From the NCBI GenBank assembly GCA_013153335.1, contig JAADEP010000029.1:1-21042 (forward strand): 21,042 bases of DNA, read 5' to 3'. The notes under the pieces are model-generated. The model did no database searches. It worked only from the letters and a program-made list of their open reading frames with translations, and had not been told where the DNA came from. Position numbers and translations under genes: made by a program. How positions within the stretch are numbered: the stretch's first letter is position 1; each line of letters opens with the position of its first letter. This DNA comes from Chloroflexota bacterium (GTDB taxonomy: Bacteria; Chloroflexota; Anaerolineae; Anaerolineales; DRMV01). Below are positions 6,633 through 14,209 of this stretch, one piece after another.

Positions 6633-8153
6633 ATGACCAAGGCGGAAGGACGCCCCGCCCGCGTACGCTTTGCCCCTTCCCCCACGGGCTATTTGCACAT
6701 CGGTGGCGCGCGCGCCGCGCTGTTCAACTACCTTTTGGCGCGCCAAACGGGTGGTCAGTTTATCTTGCGCATTGAAGACACCGACCGCAAACGCTATCAG
6801 CCCGACTCAGAACAAGACCTCATGGAAAGCCTGCGCTGGCTGGGCCTGGAATGGGACGAAGGCCCGGACAAAGGCGGGCCCGTAGGGCCTTACCGTCAAT
6901 CCGAGCGTGCGGAGCTCTACCGGCGCTATGCCGAAGAACTGGTCGAGCGCGGGCACGCGTACTATTGCTTCTGCTCGCCCGAACGGCTCCGGCGTTTGCG
7001 CGAAGAGCGGCGCAAACAGGGCCTGCCCCCGCGCTACGACGGGCATTGCCGCAACATCCCGCCCGAAGAGGCCAAACGTCGGGTCGAAGCCGGCGAGCCC
7101 CATGTGATTCGGTTCAAAGCCCCGCGGGAAGGCGAGGTGATCGCGCACGACCTGATCCGCGGGCCCATCCGCGTGGCGAACAAAGACCTGGACGATTTCA
7201 TCTTGCTCAAGTCGGATGGCATGCCCACCTATCACCTGGCCGTTGTGGTCGACGACCACCTCATGGGCATCACCCACGTGCTGCGCGGCGCGGAATGGCT
7301 ATCCACCTTCCCCTTACACGTGCACCTTTATCGTGCGTTCGGCTGGGAAGAACCCGTTTGGGTTCACCTCTCCTTGTTCCTCAAACCGTCGGGCAAGGGC
7401 AAGATCAGCAAACGGGACGTGGCCGCGTTTCGCAAAGGGCACAAATCGGTGCTCATCCGCGACCTGCGCGAGTTCGGCTATCTGCCCGAGGCCGTCAACA
7501 ACTGGCTCGCGCTCATGGGCTGGAGTTACGACGACCGCACCGAGTTCTTCACCATGCAAGACCTCATCGAGAAATTCAGCCTCGAGCGCTTGAAGCCCTC
7601 GCCCGCGGCCGTGAATTTCGATAAGCTGGACCACTTCCAGGGCCTGCATGTGCGCGCGTTGCCTCCGGAAGAACTGGCCCGGCGCCTGGTTCCCTTCTTC
7701 CACAAAGCTGGCTACACGCAGGTGACCGAGGACGACCTCCGCCCCATCGTGCCCCTCATCCAAACGCGCATCGTGACCCTGGACGACGCCGTCCGTTTGG
7801 CCGGCTTCTTCTTCGAGGACCAGGTCGAGCCCAATCCCGACGAGCTCGTGCCCAAGGGCTTGACCCCGGAGCAAGCCCTCGAAGTGGCCCGCCGCGCCCT
7901 GGCCGTGCTCGAAGCGCTGCCCGACATGAAGGCCAGCACCACCGAACCCGCGCTGCGGGCCCTGGTGGACGAGCTGGGGCTCAAGGCCCGGCACGTGTTC
8001 GGCCTCATCCGGGTCGCGGTCACCGGGCAACGCGTGAGCCCGCCGCTGTTCGAAACCCTGGAGCTCGTGGGCCGCGACAAGGTCTTGGAGCGGATGCGCC
8101 GAGCCATCGCGCTGCTCGAGGATAAGGTTCAACAATCCCCAGCATCGAGTTGA
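6633..8153 (+). CDS. gltX: glutamyl-tRNA synthetase
   Basis: This class I enzyme charges tRNA-Glu and supplies Glu-tRNA for protein and, in many bacteria, tetrapyrrole synthesis. It has 506 residues. The HIGH-type motif is PSPTGYLHIGGARAALFNYL (HIGG at 22-25), followed by LRIEDTDRKRY. A Cys/His cluster (YCFCSPERL and GHCRN) resembles the zinc-binding site seen in some GluRS. The KMSKS equivalent is KISKR (257-261). The open frame runs far upstream, but ATG 6633 is chosen because GAGGAG (6619-6624) is eight bases before it and homology begins there. No gatCAB or glnS gene is in the window, so a discriminating or non-discriminating type cannot be decided. The HAD gene follows after six bases. 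Confidence 0.96.
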   Translation: MTKAEGRPARVRFAPSPTGYLHIGGARAALFNYLLARQTGGQFILRIEDTDRKRYQPDSEQDLMESLRWLGLEWDEGPDKGGPVGPYRQSERAELYRRYAEELVERGHAYYCFCSPERLRRLREERRKQGLPPRYDGHCRNIPPEEAKRRVEAGEPHVIRFKAPREGEVIAHDLIRGPIRVANKDLDDFILLKSDGMPTYHLAVVVDDHLMGITHVLRGAEWLSTFPLHVHLYRAFGWEEPVWVHLSLFLKPSGKGKISKRDVAAFRKGHKSVLIRDLREFGYLPEAVNNWLALMGWSYDDRTEFFTMQDLIEKFSLERLKPSPAAVNFDKLDHFQGLHVRALPPEELARRLVPFFHKAGYTQVTEDDLRPIVPLIQTRIVTLDDAVRLAGFFFEDQVEPNPDELVPKGLTPEQALEVARRALAVLEALPDMKASTTEPALRALVDELGLKARHVFGLIRVAVTGQRVSPPLFETLELVGRDKVLERMRRAIALLEDKVQQSPASS

Positions 8154-8159
8154 GCGACG

Positions 8160-8846
8160 ATGGGCACGCCGGTCGCGTTTTTCGATGTGGATGGCACCTT
8201 AACCCGGGTGCACGTGTGGCAAGGGTTCATGGCCTATTTTCAGCGCCACAAGGCGCGGCTGTGGACGCATCGCGGGTTTTGGGCCTACCACTTCCCCCTC
8301 TTTTTGTTGCACAAGATCAAGCTGCTGCCGCAGACGTTCGTGCGCGGGCAATGGGCCGCGCATCTGGCCTGGTATGTGCGCGGGATGTCGGTCGAAGAGG
8401 CCGAGCCCATTTGGCGTTGGGTGGTGGAAGCATACCTGGCCAAGCATTGGCGCGAGATCGGCCTGCAGCGAGTACAATGGCACAAAGGCCTGGGGCATCC
8501 CGTGGTCTTGGTCTCGTCCGGGCCCAAGCCGCTGGTGGTCCATATCGCGCGCGCGTTGGGCGTGCGTCACGTCATCGCGACCGAGTTCCAGGTCCGCGAG
8601 GGCCGTTACACCGGCCGCGCGTTCCGGCCCGTGATCGGGGAGCGCAAGGCGCAGCGAGCCTGGGCCTATGTGCGCGCCCGGGGCTGGCGCACCGAGCCCC
8701 GGGATGCATGGGCCTACGGCGATTCGATCTCCGACCTGCCCTTGCTCGAGAGTGTGCACCATCCTGTGGTCATCGAGCCTGACCCTGAGCTCGCGCGCGT
8801 GGCCCAGGCCCGCGGCTGGCCCATTTTGCGCGATACCTCGACCTGA
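8160..8846 (+). CDS. HAD superfamily IB phosphatase (SerB-like)
   Basis: The 228-residue protein has all HAD motifs: FFDVDGTLT (nucleophile Asp9, acid/base Asp11), a motif II serine in VLVSSG (118-121), Lys163 as a motif III candidate, and GDSISD (187-192). An all-helical cap insert (about 18-105) rich in Trp and His is typical of the IB group, which includes phosphoserine phosphatase and lipid phosphatases. The cap (MAYFQRHKARLW, FWAYHFPLFLLHKIKLL) is more like the general HAD-IB hydrolases than true SerB, so substrate is unknown. It starts six bases after gltX with no strong Shine-Dalgarno, which suggests translational coupling. Confidence 0.88.
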   Translation: MGTPVAFFDVDGTLTRVHVWQGFMAYFQRHKARLWTHRGFWAYHFPLFLLHKIKLLPQTFVRGQWAAHLAWYVRGMSVEEAEPIWRWVVEAYLAKHWREIGLQRVQWHKGLGHPVVLVSSGPKPLVVHIARALGVRHVIATEFQVREGRYTGRAFRPVIGERKAQRAWAYVRARGWRTEPRDAWAYGDSISDLPLLESVHHPVVIEPDPELARVAQARGWPILRDTST

Positions 8847-8896
8847 GCAGCACCCCTTCCGCCCGAAGGAAAACCGTGAAGCATGATCATGATCCC

Positions 8897-8925
8897 TTGG
8901 CGCGAGCCGCGCCCGGGAGTATGCT
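8897..8925 (+). promoter_or_regulatory. promoter of fumC
   Basis: TTGGCG (8897-8902) and TATGCT (8920-8925) are separated by 17 bases, each matching four of six consensus positions. A 10-bp palindrome CATGATCATG (8882-8891), overlapping a second one GATCATGATC (8885-8894), lies just upstream of the -35 and could be an operator. Confidence 0.55.
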
Positions 8926-8967
8926 AAGGGTGAAGATACGGCAACCTACCGCCAAAGGAGGCGCAAA

Positions 8968-10374
8968 ATGACCGAGTATCGCATCGAGCGGGATTCGTTG
9001 GGTGAGGTGAAAGTGCCCGCCCACGCGTATTGGGGGGCGCAAACCCAGCGCGCGATCGAAAACTTCCCCATCAGCGGCATTCGCTTCCCGCGGGTGTTCA
9101 TTCGAGCCCTGGGGCTGATCAAATACGCGGCCGCGAAGGTCAATCATGAGCTGGGCTTGCTGGATGAAACCCGAGCCAAGGCCATCATGCAGGCCGCACA
9201 AGAAGTCGCGGAAGGCAAGTGGGATGAACACTTCCCGCTGGACATCTTCCAAACCGGCTCGGGCACCAGCACCAACATGAACGCGAACGAAGTGATTGCC
9301 AACCGCGCGAACGAAATCTTAGGCCAACCCCTGGGCACGAAGAGCCCCGTCCACCCGAACGATCACGTCAACATGGGCCAATCTTCGAACGACGTGATCC
9401 CGACCGCGATCCACGTGGCCGCGTACCTCGAGGTTGACCAGATCCTTTGGCCGGGCCTGCAACACTTGCTGGACGTGCTCCGTGAGCGCGTGCAAGAATG
9501 GGATCACCTGGTCAAGACCGGCCGCACCCACTTGATGGACGCGATGCCCATCCGCTTGGGGCAAGAGTTCTCGGGCTGGGCGCGCCAGGTGGAACTCGGG
9601 CTCGAACGCCTGGACGCCGCGCTCAAGCACCTGGCCGAGCTGGCCATTGGCGGCACCGCGGTCGGCACGGGCGTGAACACCCATCCCGAGTTCGGGCGCC
9701 GCATGGCCGCGGAGCTGAGCCGGCTGACCGGGCTGCCCTTCCGAGAAGCCGAAAACCACTTTGAGGCGCAATCGGCCCAAGACGCCGCGGTCGAGCTCAG
9801 CGGCGCGCTCAAGACCATCGCGGCCAGCTTGATGAAGATCGCCAACGATCTGCGCTGGATGAACAGCGGGCCCATCGCCGGCTTGCAAGAGATCCGGCTC
9901 AAGGCTCTCCAACCAGGCTCGTCCATTATGCCTGGCAAGGTGAATCCCGTGATCCCCGAGGCCGTGCGCATGGTCGCGGCCCAGGTCTTTGGCAACGATG
10001 CGGCCATCACCTGGGGCGGCGCGCTCGGGGACTTCCAGCTCAATGTCATGCTGCCGGTGATCGCGCACAACTTGCTGCAATCCATCAAAATCCTGGGCAA
10101 TGCCGCGCGCGTGCTGGCTGATAAGGCCTTGACCGACTTCCAGGTGAACGAAGAGCACATCACCCGCCTGGTCGAACGCAATCCCATCCTGGGGACCGCG
10201 CTCAACCCCATCATCGGCTATGACAAAGCGGCCGAGGTGGTCAAGAAGGCCTTGAAGGAAGGCAAGACCGTCAAAGAAGTGGTCATCGAAATGGGCCTGC
10301 TCACGCCCGAAGAAGCGGAGAAAGTCCTCGACCCGCGCAAGCTCACCGAACCCGGGCTGCGCAAACGCAAATAA
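8968..10374 (+). CDS. fumC: fumarate hydratase, class II
   Basis: This TCA-cycle enzyme interconverts fumarate and malate without an iron-sulfur cluster. It has 468 residues. Clear motifs are YWGAQTQRA near the N-terminus, FQTGSGTSTNMNANEV, HPNDHVNMGQSSND, GRTHLMDAMP and the signature GSSIMPGKVNP (317-327). The catalytic base pair His188 and Ser318 falls at the same numbers as in E. coli FumC. AAAGGAGG lies a few bases before the ATG. Aspartase shares the fold, but GSSIMPGKVNP together with GRTHLMDAMP fits fumarase. The gene has its own promoter and a strong terminator, so it is probably monocistronic. Confidence 0.97.
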   Translation: MTEYRIERDSLGEVKVPAHAYWGAQTQRAIENFPISGIRFPRVFIRALGLIKYAAAKVNHELGLLDETRAKAIMQAAQEVAEGKWDEHFPLDIFQTGSGTSTNMNANEVIANRANEILGQPLGTKSPVHPNDHVNMGQSSNDVIPTAIHVAAYLEVDQILWPGLQHLLDVLRERVQEWDHLVKTGRTHLMDAMPIRLGQEFSGWARQVELGLERLDAALKHLAELAIGGTAVGTGVNTHPEFGRRMAAELSRLTGLPFREAENHFEAQSAQDAAVELSGALKTIAASLMKIANDLRWMNSGPIAGLQEIRLKALQPGSSIMPGKVNPVIPEAVRMVAAQVFGNDAAITWGGALGDFQLNVMLPVIAHNLLQSIKILGNAARVLADKALTDFQVNEEHITRLVERNPILGTALNPIIGYDKAAEVVKKALKEGKTVKEVVIEMGLLTPEEAEKVLDPRKLTEPGLRKRK

Positions 10375-10414
10375 GGCAGGCCAAACCGGGCCGAAGGGCC
10401 AGCTCACGCAGAAT

Positions 10415-10456
10415 AAAAAAGGCGAGGCCGCAGGGTTGCACCGGGCCTCGCCTTTT
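10415..10456. terminator. bidirectional terminator between fumC and fabH
   Basis: GGCGAGGCC (10421-10429) pairs with GGCCTCGCC (10444-10452) over 9 bp. Six A residues precede the stem and TTTT follows it, so both strands carry a T run after the hairpin (four T on plus, six on minus). It sits 40 bases past the fumC stop and just past the fabH stop, ending both convergent transcripts. Confidence 0.88.
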
Positions 10457-10477
10457 GGCTTGCTCACCAAGACGGGC

Positions 10478-11758
10478 TCAGGGAGCCTCGCGCTCGGACC
10501 GGGGTTCGGCCCCGGGCTCAGCCGGGGCTTCGCCTTGTTCGCGCGCGGCGTCGGGGCCTGGGGCCTCGGTTTGTCGCGGCAGGGCGCGGGGCTGACCGCG
10601 GCGACCGCGGCGCAACGGCAAAGCCGGTCGCGGCCACGATGCGCTGTGGACGCGCTCGAGCAGGTGGACCCACCACCCTTCCAACGTGCGCCGCCACTGG
10701 CGCAGCCGCGAGCGGACCCGGGCGAGGCGCTGGTACCACTTGAGGCGCACGGGCTTGCGCTCGGCCTTGGGGCCGGTCCACTGGACCAACGCCGCGCCCC
10801 ACGTGAGGCCCGCGCCGAAGCCCACCAACACGCCATAATCGCCGGGCTTCAAGCGCCCGGCCTCGGCGGCTTCATACAACACCAAGGGGATGGACGCGGT
10901 CGAGGTGTTGCCGTATCGATCCAGGTTCATGAGGAAGTCGTCTATGGGCCGGCGCAACGACTTGGCCGCGGCCTCGATAATGCGCCGGTTCGCCTGATGG
11001 GGCGCGATCCACGCGATGTCGTCCAAGGTCATGCCCGCCTTTTCCACCACTTCCCGCGTAGCCCGGGCCATCACCCGCGTGGCAAAGCGAAAGACCTCCC
11101 GGCCATTCATTTTGACGTAGTGCATTTTTTGGTCCAAGGCCTCGTGGCTCACCGGGTGACGGCTGCCGCACGTGGGCAGGATGAGCAAATCCGCGCCCGA
11201 GCCATCGGCCCGCAAGACCGAGGTGATGACCCCACCCGGCTCGTCCGAAGCCTCCAAGACCAGCGCACCCGCGCCGTCGCCGAACAGGATGCACGTGTTG
11301 CGGTCCTCCCAGTCCACAATGCGCGAAAGGGTTTCCGCACCGATGACCAGCGCGGTCTCGATCTCACCGGCCTTGATCATGGCCGCGGCCAGGCTCAGCG
11401 CGTAGATAAAGCCGGTGCACGCAGCCGAAATATCGGCCGCGCCCGCGCGCGTCGCGCCGATGGCATCCTGCACCAACGCCGCGGTCGCGGGGAAGATGTA
11501 CTCCGGCGTGCTTGACGCGACCAAAATCAGGTCGACCTGGGTTGGCGCGACGCGGGCCTTGCGCAAGGCCTCCTCGGCCGCGCGCGCGGCCAACGTCGCG
11601 GTGCTCTCATCCGGGCTCGCGATCCGACGCTCGCGAATGCCGGTCCGGGTGCGGATCCACTCGTCGCTGGTGTCGACCATCTGCGCGATCTCGTCGTTGG
11701 TCAACACCCGCTCGGGGACCGCGTGGCCCCATCCGGTAATGTGCGCGTATCTTGGCAT
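10478..11758 (-). CDS. fabH: beta-ketoacyl-ACP synthase III with an extra basic C-terminal tail
   Basis: FabH condenses acetyl-CoA or a branched acyl-CoA with malonyl-ACP to begin fatty acid synthesis. The first 326 residues are a complete enzyme: ITGWGHAVPERVLTN, DEWIRTRTGIRERR, the catalytic Cys114 in DISAACTGF, His254 in APHQANRR, Asn284 in YGNTSTASIP, and LVGFGAGLTWGAALV at the normal end. About 100 more residues follow. The first part is basic and Trp/Arg-rich (KWYQRLARVRSRLRQWRR), the second Pro/Ala/Glu-rich and probably disordered. Start ATG 11758 is chosen because GAGGA lies five bases upstream and the fold begins there; the open frame reaches 11920. It lies downstream of rpsA but behind the rpsA terminator. 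Confidence 0.94.
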   Translation of the reverse strand: MPRYAHITGWGHAVPERVLTNDEIAQMVDTSDEWIRTRTGIRERRIASPDESTATLAARAAEEALRKARVAPTQVDLILVASSTPEYIFPATAALVQDAIGATRAGAADISAACTGFIYALSLAAAMIKAGEIETALVIGAETLSRIVDWEDRNTCILFGDGAGALVLEASDEPGGVITSVLRADGSGADLLILPTCGSRHPVSHEALDQKMHYVKMNGREVFRFATRVMARATREVVEKAGMTLDDIAWIAPHQANRRIIEAAAKSLRRPIDDFLMNLDRYGNTSTASIPLVLYEAAEAGRLKPGDYGVLVGFGAGLTWGAALVQWTGPKAERKPVRLKWYQRLARVRSRLRQWRRTLEGWWVHLLERVHSASWPRPALPLRRGRRGQPRALPRQTEAPGPDAAREQGEAPAEPGAEPRSEREAP

Positions 11759-11793
11759 AAGGGTCCTCGCCAACTGCGTGAACTGCATCGGGC

Positions 11794-11813
11794 CGCGGGG
11801 CCGGGGCCCCGCG
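11794..11813 (-). promoter_or_regulatory. GC hairpin in the fabH 5' leader
   Basis: CGCGGGGC (11794-11801) and GCCCCGCG (11806-11813) form an 8-bp all-GC stem with a four-base loop, about 35 bases before the fabH start codon. There is no T run, so it is not a terminator. It could influence mRNA stability or ribosome access. Confidence 0.4.
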
Positions 11814-11838
11814 AGGCAAGCGCCATCCATTCGCAGGG

Positions 11839-11847
11839 GTAATAACA
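11839..11847 (-). promoter_or_regulatory. candidate extended -10 promoter of fabH
   Basis: On the minus strand TGT is followed by TATTAC (11844-11839; four of six matches). The usual -35 position has no match (CATCTT), but a pair of 12-bp direct repeats spans that region. A separate fabH promoter is expected because a strong terminator lies upstream. Confidence 0.35.
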
Positions 11848-11848
11848 C

Positions 11849-11879
11849 CGCGGCCAGGCAGAAGATGCGCGGCCAGGCA
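11849..11879. repeat. 12-bp direct repeat pair upstream of fabH
   Basis: CGCGGCCAGGCA occurs at 11849-11860 and again at 11868-11879, an exact repeat with a period of 19 bases (7-base spacer). It lies immediately upstream of the candidate fabH -10, over the -35 region, where an activator or repressor of fatty acid synthesis could bind. Confidence 0.55.
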
Positions 11880-11889
11880 AAGGCCAACC

Positions 11890-11915
11890 AAAAAACCCCC
11901 GGCGCGCACCGGGGG
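11890..11915 (-). terminator. intrinsic terminator of rpsA
   Basis: On the minus strand CCCCCGG (11915-11909) pairs with CCGGGGG (11902-11896) around a six-base loop, followed by six T residues (11895-11890). It lies 26 bases past the rpsA stop, separating rpsA from fabH. Confidence 0.9.
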
Positions 11916-11941
11916 CTCAAGTTCGAGGGAAAACGTGGGCC

Positions 11942-13306
11942 TTAGGCCTCGGCTTCTTTGGCCTCGGGTTGGGTCTCGGCCTCGCCAGCCTGGGCCGCGC
12001 TCGCATCGGCTTCGCCCGCGGCCTCAGTCACCTCGGCCACGGAGGCCGCTTCAGCTTCGGCCTCAGATTCCGACGACGCGCCTTCGGCCATGCCCGCCAT
12101 CTCCGCCTCGGCCTCTTGCAGCGCCATCTGCAGGTCCAGGTCCGCGTAGGCCAGCGAATCGACCTTCTTGATGCTCAAGCCGATCCGCCGTCGTTCGGGC
12201 TCGATCCGAATGATGCGCAGGGTCACTTCCTCGCCCTCGTGCAGCACCTCTTTGGGGTGCTCAATACGGCGATGGCTGATCTCTGAGATGTGGATGAGGC
12301 CTTCCAGGCCGTTCTCCAGGCGGGCGAACGCGCCGTATTTCTCCAGGCGCGTAATCACGCCCCGGACCAACTGACCCACCCGCAAGGACTTGGTCTTGAC
12401 CTTCCAGGGGTCCTCTTGGGTCTGACGGATGGACAGGCCAATGCGCCGTCGTTCGGGGTCGACCTCAATGACCTTGACCTTGACCTCTTGGCCTTCTTCC
12501 AGCACATCCTCGGGCCGTTTGATATGCTCCCAGGAAATCTCCGAAATGTGCACCAAGCCATCCGCGCCCCCGATGTCGACAAACGCGCCAAAGGGCGTGA
12601 TGCGGGTCACCCGGCCGGTGAGCACATCGCCGACCTTGATCTTCTCCAGGAGCTTGTCCTTGAGCAATTCCCGCGCCTCGCGCGCGGCCGCCCGTTCCGA
12701 CAGGATCAGGCGCCGGCGCCGCGGGTCGACCTCGATGACCTTGGCCACGATCTCGTCCCCAATGGCCTTCTCCCAGCTGGGGCTGGAGACCGCGCTCCCC
12801 CACATCATGCGCCGCGAGCGCAAAATATGCGAGGTGGGGATGAAGCCCTGAAGCCGGCCAAATTGTACGACCACGCCGCCGCGGTTGTAGCGGACGATTT
12901 TGCCGCGGTAGGTCAGGCCTTTCTCTTTGTACTCTTTGGCCCGCTCCCAATCTTCCATCTCGAGGGCTTGCCGATACGAGAGCCGCGGCGTACCGTTGCT
13001 GTCGAAGTCCTCGACAAACACCCGGATTTTGTTGCCTTCGCGCAACTGCGCCCGCTCTTCCTCGCTCAAGCCTTCCAAAGCTTCGGCCGGGATCAACCCG
13101 TCGGTCTTGCCGCCCAGGCTGATCCACACGCCTTGCTCGCCAACGGTGCTGACCACCCCCTCCACAATTTCACCGCGGCGAAGCTTGCCGGTCAGGTTCT
13201 CTTCTTGTTGCAAAAGTTCTTCCATGGTCATCGATTCTTGCTCTTCGGGCCGCCCCTCCTCGCCCATGGGTTCTAAGGTTGAGGGGTCTTGAGATGGCAT
13301 GGTCAT
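11942..13306 (-). CDS. rpsA: 30S ribosomal protein S1 homologue, four S1 domains
   Basis: The 454-residue protein has four S1 RNA-binding domains at about residues 44-112, 130-204, 224-294 and 310-382. Domains 3 and 4 have the canonical GAFVDIGGADGLVHISEIS and GAFARLENGLEGLIHISEIS patterns. An acidic N-terminal segment (EEGRPEEQESMTMEELLQQEE) precedes domain 1. A 70-residue Ala/Glu/Ser-rich acidic tail follows domain 4. Enteric S1 has six domains; four-domain versions occur in Gram-positive and other phyla and may have different ribosome affinity. On the minus strand GGAG lies eight bases before ATG 13306. It has a strong promoter and terminator, so it is monocistronic. Confidence 0.92.
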   Translation of the reverse strand: MTMPSQDPSTLEPMGEEGRPEEQESMTMEELLQQEENLTGKLRRGEIVEGVVSTVGEQGVWISLGGKTDGLIPAEALEGLSEEERAQLREGNKIRVFVEDFDSNGTPRLSYRQALEMEDWERAKEYKEKGLTYRGKIVRYNRGGVVVQFGRLQGFIPTSHILRSRRMMWGSAVSSPSWEKAIGDEIVAKVIEVDPRRRRLILSERAAAREARELLKDKLLEKIKVGDVLTGRVTRITPFGAFVDIGGADGLVHISEISWEHIKRPEDVLEEGQEVKVKVIEVDPERRRIGLSIRQTQEDPWKVKTKSLRVGQLVRGVITRLEKYGAFARLENGLEGLIHISEISHRRIEHPKEVLHEGEEVTLRIIRIEPERRRIGLSIKKVDSLAYADLDLQMALQEAEAEMAGMAEGASSESEAEAEAASVAEVTEAAGEADASAAQAGEAETQPEAKEAEA

Positions 13307-13360
13307 CGCTTAATCTCCGAACCTTATCCAGTCTTGGCCGCTATGGATGCGGCAAGGCCC

Positions 13361-13388
13361 ATTATAACAGGAACTTCGCCGTTGACAA
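13361..13388 (-). promoter_or_regulatory. sigma-70 promoter of rpsA
   Basis: On the minus strand TTGTCA (13388-13383) and a perfect TATAAT (13366-13361) are separated by 16 bases, and the -10 has a TGT extension. Transcription would start near 13354, about 48 bases before the rpsA start. Confidence 0.8.
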
Positions 13389-13423
13389 CCTCTGCAGCGC
13401 CTTTTTAAGGTTAACTTCCTTGC

Positions 13424-14176
13424 CTATTTGCTGGGCTTCAGGACGACAAAGTTATCAAAATCAACAACCACACCCGCGTCGGTGAACGAGCCCGCGATCA
13501 AGCCCACGTCCCCATGGGTGAAGGTGTCGTCCTGCACCTCGGCCAGCAACACGCCGTTCGCGTAAAGGCGCAGGGTATCGCGAATACACTCCGCCTGCAC
13601 CCGGTTGACCAGCCCACCGGGCCGAATGACCTCCCGCACGGCCAGCTGCCGCTCAGGCGTGAGCTGATATTGCTCGCCGTTTTCGGTCTTGACGATGGCG
13701 TAATAGCCCGCGTTGCTCAGGATGAAGAAGTAGAAGTTCTTCTCATCCTGATAGCGGCAGATCACGCCAAAGGAGTTGTACTCCGAACCCGCGACCGCTT
13801 GCGCGTCAACCTCGATGCGCGCGTCCGCGAAGTCCAGGCCTGGATTGGCCCAAAGGTCGGTGTAATTGATGCCCACGCCAATGCGGTAGCGCCCGTCCAC
13901 ATAATCGGTAATGCCCCACTCCGTGCGCACGCGCGGCCAGCCGCTGTTGGGGTCAGAGAAGTCGTCTTGGAAGAGGATAAGCTCAGGCGGGATGGGCGTA
14001 GGGGTGGGCGTCGGCGTGGGCGGAACCGGGGTCGGCAACGGCAAGGTGAGCAGCGCGCGCGGGGTCGCGGTCGGGGTGGGCAGAGGCGTCGCGGCCGGCG
14101 ACGTACACCCGACCACCCCAAGGGTCAGCATGCCCCACAGCCAGAACCAAACAACCAGGGGCCGAACTCGAGTCAT
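13424..14176 (-). CDS. lipoprotein with LamG/DUF1080-like domain
   Basis: The 250-residue protein has a lipoprotein signal peptide with lipobox VVGC (Cys24), then a Thr/Pro linker (residues 25-64, including PTPTPTPTP) typical of Chloroflexota surface lipoproteins. The folded part begins with ILFQDDFSDPNSGWP (67-81), a motif at the start of concanavalin-like LamG/DUF1080 domains. It continues with DGRYRIGVG, SFGVICRYQDEKNFYFF, LRLYANGVLLAEVQD and VVVDFDNFVV. Such domains bind or cleave glycans or act as structural modules; no catalytic residues can be assigned. GAGGAG lies nine bases before the ATG on the minus strand. It follows the membrane protein gene by 33 bases, so the two probably form one transcript. 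Confidence 0.85.
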   Translation of the reverse strand: MTRVRPLVVWFWLWGMLTLGVVGCTSPAATPLPTPTATPRALLTLPLPTPVPPTPTPTPTPIPPELILFQDDFSDPNSGWPRVRTEWGITDYVDGRYRIGVGINYTDLWANPGLDFADARIEVDAQAVAGSEYNSFGVICRYQDEKNFYFFILSNAGYYAIVKTENGEQYQLTPERQLAVREVIRPGGLVNRVQAECIRDTLRLYANGVLLAEVQDDTFTHGDVGLIAGSFTDAGVVVDFDNFVVLKPSK

Positions 14177-14209
14177 GCGTGGTCTCTCCTCGGTGGGGAT
14201 TGGTGGGCG

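Noticed and set aside
9319..10836. Minus-strand 505-codon frame opposite fumC
   Set aside because: It crosses the bidirectional terminator and overlaps fumC and fabH; the translation has no recognisable motif.
10436..11515. Plus-strand frame opposite fabH
   Set aside because: Antisense shadow of a complete FabH; no ribosome site and no homology.
11759..11920. N-terminal extension of fabH to the upstream ATG
   Set aside because: It would run through the rpsA terminator, the direct repeats and the GC hairpin, and adds a non-homologous leader. GAGGA supports 11758.
12290..13276. Plus-strand frame opposite rpsA
   Set aside because: Antisense of four conserved S1 domains; explained by GC-rich codon bias.
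13382..13410. Plus-strand TTGACA as a promoter
   Set aside because: No -10 hexamer at the right distance and no plus-strand gene downstream; the site is explained by the minus-strand rpsA -35.
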